From: Zeimonas sediminis | Lineage (GTDB): Bacteria > Pseudomonadota > Gammaproteobacteria > Burkholderiales > Burkholderiaceae_E | Assembly (NCBI RefSeq): GCF_023721795.1 | Contig: NZ_JAMQYE010000001.1 | Span: 2,232,001 to 2,296,000 of the forward strand | Direction of reading: 5' to 3' | Length of the DNA stretch: 64,000 bases | Shown: piece after piece, positions 60,143 through 64,000 of the stretch | Layout of the letters: each line of letters opens with the position of its first letter | Numbering within the stretch: the first letter of the stretch is position 1 | The notes under the pieces: model-generated | What the model saw: the letters and a program-made list of their open reading frames with translations, nothing else | Database searches by the model: none | What the model was told of the DNA's origin: nothing | Position numbers and translations under genes: made by a program

Positions 60143-61947
60143 ATCCTCTCGGGGGCCGACACGCCGATCAGCGCGAGCCCGTTTCGCAGCACCTGGCGCG
60201 CGGCCACCAACAGGGCCAGCCGCGCATTGCGCAGAGCCTCGTCGTCGACGAGGAACCTCTCGGCATTATAGTAAGAGTGAACTTCCGAGGCTAAATCCTT
60301 GAGATAAAAGGCAATGGCGTGCGGCGCCAGTTCATCGACCGCCTCGGCCACGCGCTCCGGAAACTCGGCGAGCCGGGCGATCAGCGCGAACTCCCTGGGC
60401 GACGCGAGCGGCGACAGGTCGACCCTGCCGGCAGCCGCCTCCGAGGCCAGCCCGGCGACGTCGCCGCCCCACTGCGCGAACACCGAGCACAGCCGCGCGT
60501 GCGCGTACTGCACGTAGTACACCGGGTTCTCGTCGCTGCGGGCGAGCGCCAGGTCGACGTCGAAGACGAACTCGCTGTCGGCCTTGCGCGAGATCAGGAA
60601 GAAGCGAACCGCGTCGCGGCCGCGCTGCTCGTCGGCGCCGGTCGGCTGCCCGGCCTGGTCGCGCAGCTCGCCGCTCCAGGTGATCAGGTCGCGCAGCGTC
60701 ACGTAGGAGCCGGCGCGCTTGGAGATCTTCACCTCCTCGCCGCCGCGCATCACGGTGACCATCTTGTGCAGCACGTAGTCCGGATAGCCTTCCGGGATGC
60801 CGGCGCCGAGCGCCTGCAGGCCCGCGCGCACCCGCGCGATGGTTCCGTGGTGGTCGGAGCCCTGGATGTTGATCGCGCGCTGGTAGCCGCGCTCCCACTT
60901 GGTCACGTGATAGGCGACGTCGGGCACGAAGTAGGTGAACCCGCCCTCGGACTTGCGCATCACGCGGTCCTTGTCGTCGCCGTAGTCGGTGGTGCGCAGC
61001 CACAGCGCGCCGCCGTCCTCGTAGGTGCGGCCCGCTGCGACCAGCGCGTCGACCGCCTTCTGCACCCGGCCGTCGGCATACAGCGACGACTCGAGGTAAT
61101 AGTTGTCGAAGCGCACGCCGAAGGCGCGCAGGTCGAGGTCCTGCTCGCGGCGCAGGTAGGCCACCGCGAAGCGCCGGATCGCGTCGAGGTCTTCCGGGTC
61201 GCCGGCGCCGGTCACCTCGGGCACCCGCTCGGCCGAAACGGTGGCGCGGGCCAGGTAGTCGTTCGCGATGTCGACGATGTAGTCGCCCCGGTAGCCGTCG
61301 GCCGGGAAGGACGGGTCGTCGGGCGACAGCCCGCGGGCGCGCGCCTGCACCGAGCGCGCCAGGTTCTCGATCTGGGCGCCGGCGTCGTTGTAGTAGAACT
61401 CGCGCGTGACCGCCCAGCCGTCGGCCTGCAGCAGCGCCGACAGCGCGTCGCCGAGCGCACCCTGCCGGCCGTGCCCCACGTGCAGCGGGCCGGTCGGGTT
61501 GGCCGACACGAACTCGACGACCACCTTGCGGCCGGCGCCCCGCGCCCCGCGGCCGAAGGCCTCGCCGTCGGCGAGCACCTGCGGCACCGCCGCGCGCTTC
61601 GCATCGTCGCGCAGCCGGATGTTGATGAAGCCGGGCCCGGCGATCTCGAGCGCCTCGATCATCGAGGCGAGCGTGTGCGGCGGCGCCACAGCGCCGTCGT
61701 CGGTCGAGCAGTCGACGTCGAGCTCGCGCACCCGCTCGGCGAGGTCCTCGGCGATCTTGCGCGGCGCGGCCTTCAGCGGGCGCGCCAGCTGCATCGCCAG
61801 GTTGCAGGCGAGGTCGCCGTGGGCGGCCTGCTTGGGCCGGTCCAGCGTGACCTCGGGCGCGGGAAGATCGACGCCGGCCCGCGCGGCCAGCTCGGTGGCA
61901 GCCTGCGCGAACAGCGCGGCCAGCCGGGATTTCTGTTCCTTCAGCAT
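60139..61947 (-). CDS. argS: Arginyl-tRNA synthetase
   Basis: 602 residues, slightly longer than the E. coli enzyme. Add1 N-terminal domain, then [26 protein letters not shown] with the HxGH motif near 155, [12 protein letters not shown] (KMSKS counterpart) near 407, and the anticodon-binding DALR domain ending [45 protein letters not shown]-like. Charges tRNA-Arg. First gene of the argS-SPOR-dsbA-SDR-btuF-rlpA unit. Confidence 0.97.
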   Translation of the reverse strand: MLKEQKSRLAALFAQAATELAARAGVDLPAPEVTLDRPKQAAHGDLACNLAMQLARPLKAAPRKIAEDLAERVRELDVDCSTDDGAVAPPHTLASMIEALEIAGPGFINIRLRDDAKRAAVPQVLADGEAFGRGARGAGRKVVVEFVSANPTGPLHVGHGRQGALGDALSALLQADGWAVTREFYYNDAGAQIENLARSVQARARGLSPDDPSFPADGYRGDYIVDIANDYLARATVSAERVPEVTGAGDPEDLDAIRRFAVAYLRREQDLDLRAFGVRFDNYYLESSLYADGRVQKAVDALVAAGRTYEDGGALWLRTTDYGDDKDRVMRKSEGGFTYFVPDVAYHVTKWERGYQRAINIQGSDHHGTIARVRAGLQALGAGIPEGYPDYVLHKMVTVMRGGEEVKISKRAGSYVTLRDLITWSGELRDQAGQPTGADEQRGRDAVRFFLISRKADSEFVFDVDLALARSDENPVYYVQYAHARLCSVFAQWGGDVAGLASEAAAGRVDLSPLASPREFALIARLAEFPERVAEAVDELAPHAIAFYLKDLASEVHSYYNAERFLVDDEALRNARLALLVAARQVLRNGLALIGVSAPERM

Positions 61948-62008
61948 GGGGCGCGATTGTACTTGGCCGCGCCCTGGAACACCCGAACCGCCACCTCGGC
62001 GCGCGTTC

Positions 62009-63691
62009 TCAGCCGATCGCGTCCGCGGAGCCTACCTTCGCCCTTAGCAGGTGCTTCTGGATCTTGCCGGTCGAGGTCTTGGGCACCTCGCCGAAGCGCA
62101 CCTCGCGCGGGCACTTGAAGTGGGCCAGCAGCTTGCGACAGTGCGCGATCAGCTCCTCGGCCAGCGCCTTCTCGGCCTCGGGCGAATCGGGCATCCGGTC
62201 GGCCTTGAGCTCCACGAAGGCGAGCGGCGTCTCGCCCCACTTGGGATCGGGCCGCGCGACGACCGCCGCCGCGAGCACCGCCGGATGCTTGTAGAGCGCG
62301 TCCTCGACCTCGATCGAGCTGATGTTCTCGCCGCCCGAGATGATGATGTCCTTGGCCCGGTCCTTCAGCTTCACGTAACCGTCGGCGTGCAGCACGCCCA
62401 GGTCGCCGGTGTGGAACCAGCCGCCGCGGAAGGCCTCCTCGCTCGCCTTCGGGTTCTTCAGGTAGCCCTTCATCACGATGTTGCCGCGGAACACGACCTC
62501 GCCCATCGTCTCGCCGTCGCGCGGCACCTCGGCCATGGTCTCCGGATCGACAACCGTGAGCCCCTGCTGCACCTGGTAGCGAACGCCCTGCCGGCCGTTC
62601 TTGTCTACCCGGCCGGCAAGGTCCAGCGATTCCCAGGCCTCCTGCTTCACGCAGACCGACGCCGGACCGTAGACCTCGGTCAGCCCGTACACGTGGGTGA
62701 CCTCCCAGCCCATCCGCTCCATCCCCTCGATCATCGAGGCCGGCGGCGCCGCGCCCGCCACCATCGCCTTGACCTGCCAGTCGATGCCCGCCTTGAGTTC
62801 CGCGGGCGCGTTGATCAGCGTGCTGTGCACGATCGGGGCGCCGCAGTAGTGGGTGACGCGGTGCTCGCGGATCAGCGAGAGGATCAGCGCCGCGTCGACC
62901 TTGCGCAGGCACACGTTGGTGCCCGCCACCGCCGGAAGCGTCCACGGGAAGCACCAGCCGTTGCAGTGGAACATCGGCAGCGTCCACAGGTAGACCGGGT
63001 GGCGCGGCAGCGCCCACGACATCACGTTGCCCACCGAGTTCAGGTAGGCGCCCCGGTGGTGCACGACCACACCCTTCGGATCGCCGGTCGTGCCCGACGT
63101 GTAGTTCAGGCCGATCGCGTCCCACTCGTCGGCCGGCAGCGACCAGGCGTGCGCCGGGTCGCCCTGCGCGATCCAGTCCTCGAACTCGACCTCGCCGATC
63201 CGCTCGCCGGGGCCTTCGTGGACCGGATCGTCGACGTCGACGACGAAGGGCGCGGCCAGCCCCTGCTGGGCGTTGATCGCGAGCGCCTGCCTGGCGACCG
63301 GCGAGAACTCCCGGTCGACGACCAGCACCTTCGCGCCCGAGTGCCGCAGCTGGAAGGCGACCGTGGCGGCGTCGAGCCGGGTGTTGATCGTGTTCAGCAC
63401 CGCGCCGGTCATCGGCACGCCGAAGTGGGCGTCGATCATCGCCGGGATGTTCGGCAGGATCACCGAGACCGTGTCGCCGTCGCCGATGCCGCGGGCGGCC
63501 AGCACCGACGCGAGCTGCCGGGCCCGCCGGTACATCTCTCCCCAGCTTCGCCGGATCGGCCCGTGGATCACCGCGCAGCGGTCCGGGAACACGTCGGCCG
63601 CCCACTCGACGAAGCTGAGCGGCGTGAGCGGCACGTGGTTCGCCGGGTTGCGGTCGAGATCCTGACGGTAGGGGTTCGGCTGGGTGGGCAT
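62009..63691 (-). CDS. Acyl-CoA synthetase (AMP-forming)
   Basis: 560 residues. ATP/AMP motif [12 protein letters not shown] near 190, YGLTEVYG near 344, [47 protein letters not shown] near 425, and the catalytic Lys in [13 protein letters not shown] near 540. The [11 protein letters not shown] segment is of the medium/long-chain fatty acid ligase group (AlkK, PtmA2-like). Activates a fatty or aryl acid to the CoA ester. Divergent from the thioredoxin gene with a 179-bp gap. Confidence 0.93.
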   Translation of the reverse strand: MPTQPNPYRQDLDRNPANHVPLTPLSFVEWAADVFPDRCAVIHGPIRRSWGEMYRRARQLASVLAARGIGDGDTVSVILPNIPAMIDAHFGVPMTGAVLNTINTRLDAATVAFQLRHSGAKVLVVDREFSPVARQALAINAQQGLAAPFVVDVDDPVHEGPGERIGEVEFEDWIAQGDPAHAWSLPADEWDAIGLNYTSGTTGDPKGVVVHHRGAYLNSVGNVMSWALPRHPVYLWTLPMFHCNGWCFPWTLPAVAGTNVCLRKVDAALILSLIREHRVTHYCGAPIVHSTLINAPAELKAGIDWQVKAMVAGAAPPASMIEGMERMGWEVTHVYGLTEVYGPASVCVKQEAWESLDLAGRVDKNGRQGVRYQVQQGLTVVDPETMAEVPRDGETMGEVVFRGNIVMKGYLKNPKASEEAFRGGWFHTGDLGVLHADGYVKLKDRAKDIIISGGENISSIEVEDALYKHPAVLAAAVVARPDPKWGETPLAFVELKADRMPDSPEAEKALAEELIAHCRKLLAHFKCPREVRFGEVPKTSTGKIQKHLLRAKVGSADAIG

Positions 63692-63870
63692 CTCGCGTGT
63701 CTCCTGGTGCGCGCCCCGGATCGCCTGGGGCCGCGCGTCTTCCTCGGTTCGGTCCGGCGATTGTAGGTCGACTCGCGTCGCGGCGGCGTCACCGCGTAGA
63801 CTTCACGGTGGCGACGGGGCGGCTGCGCGGGCCGTCGGCCCCGGCCCCCACCCTGACGGAGCGAACCGAC

Positions 63871-64000
63871 ATGGCCGCAGAAGCGCTGACCGCCGAGAAT
63901 TTCGACGCCACGATCACCGGCAACGACGTCGTCGTCGTCGACTTCTGGGCGCCCTGGTGCGGCCCCTGCAAGGGCTTCGCGCCGGTGTTCGACGCGGTGG
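63871..64000 (+). CDS. Thioredoxin, N-terminal part (cut by window edge)
   Basis: 43 codons present. AEALTAENFDATITGNDVVVVDFWAPWCGPCKGFAPVF with the W-C30-G-P-C33 active site. The protein starts at the thioredoxin fold, so no zinc-finger domain of TrxC precedes it. Preceded by GACGGAGCG. Continues beyond position 64000. Confidence 0.9.
   Translation, partial: MAAEALTAENFDATITGNDVVVVDFWAPWCGPCKGFAPVFDAV

Overview
The window is a GC-rich chromosomal segment with densely packed genes, short intergenic gaps and many 4-bp start/stop overlaps. Gene content and order point to a betaproteobacterium of the Burkholderiales. The evidence is the tRNA-Tyr/Gly/Thr-tuf-tRNA-Trp-secE-nusG-rplKA string, a paaABCDE operon with a TetR-type PaaR, a PhaM-like granule protein, the lipB-lipA pair and the birA/SPOR and rsmI/LppC/yraN/gmhA neighbourhoods. 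No rRNA, CRISPR array, transposase or prophage gene was seen.

Layout. 1-3470 (minus): translation and secretion operon, driven at its far end by a near-consensus sigma70 promoter in front of tRNA-Tyr. 3483-10226: an enolase-superfamily gene facing away from paaABCDE, then paaR and an unusual MBL-fold protein; a palindromic PaaR-type operator lies between the -35 and -10 of the paa promoter. 10229-20139: two LysR regulators, a long-form isocitrate dehydrogenase with a secreted FGE-fold protein, two cupins, an Lrp regulator divergent from hpd, a TauE/SafE permease, metY and a CoA-binding protein. 20238-22172: PhaM-like and FIST proteins.

22222-33544 looks like a light/B12-responsive module. 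A MerR regulator with the CarH/LitR AdoCbl-binding residues is followed by DUF2256 and an Fe-S photolyase on the minus strand. Divergent from it, through face-to-face promoters beside a perfect operator-like palindrome, run folE2 and a tightly overlapping lipid-modification operon (FAD oxidoreductase, DUF1365, cyclopropane-fatty-acid-synthase-like methyltransferase, chalcone-isomerase-like protein, MFS transporter, DUF3833 lipoprotein, SDR, NTF2-like protein).

33656-44408: LPS heptose (rfaE2), birA, VanZ-like, ferredoxin-like, hydrolase, DD-carboxypeptidase, D-amino-acid aminotransferase and the lipoate pathway (DUF493-lipB-lipA), then two small genes bracketed by two inverted copies of a roughly 215-bp element. 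That element can fold into a long stem with two inner hairpins, and the stems are preserved by paired base changes between the copies; it is the most novel-looking feature here. 44718-49353: branched-chain amino acid ABC transporter (livFGMH plus binding protein). 49561-56172: M48 protease/LemA, then BON lipoprotein, gmhA/diaA, yraN and LppC facing rsmI. 56197-61947: argS-SPOR-dsbA-SDR-btuF-like-rlpA operon. 62009-64000: acyl-CoA synthetase facing a thioredoxin gene cut by the window end.
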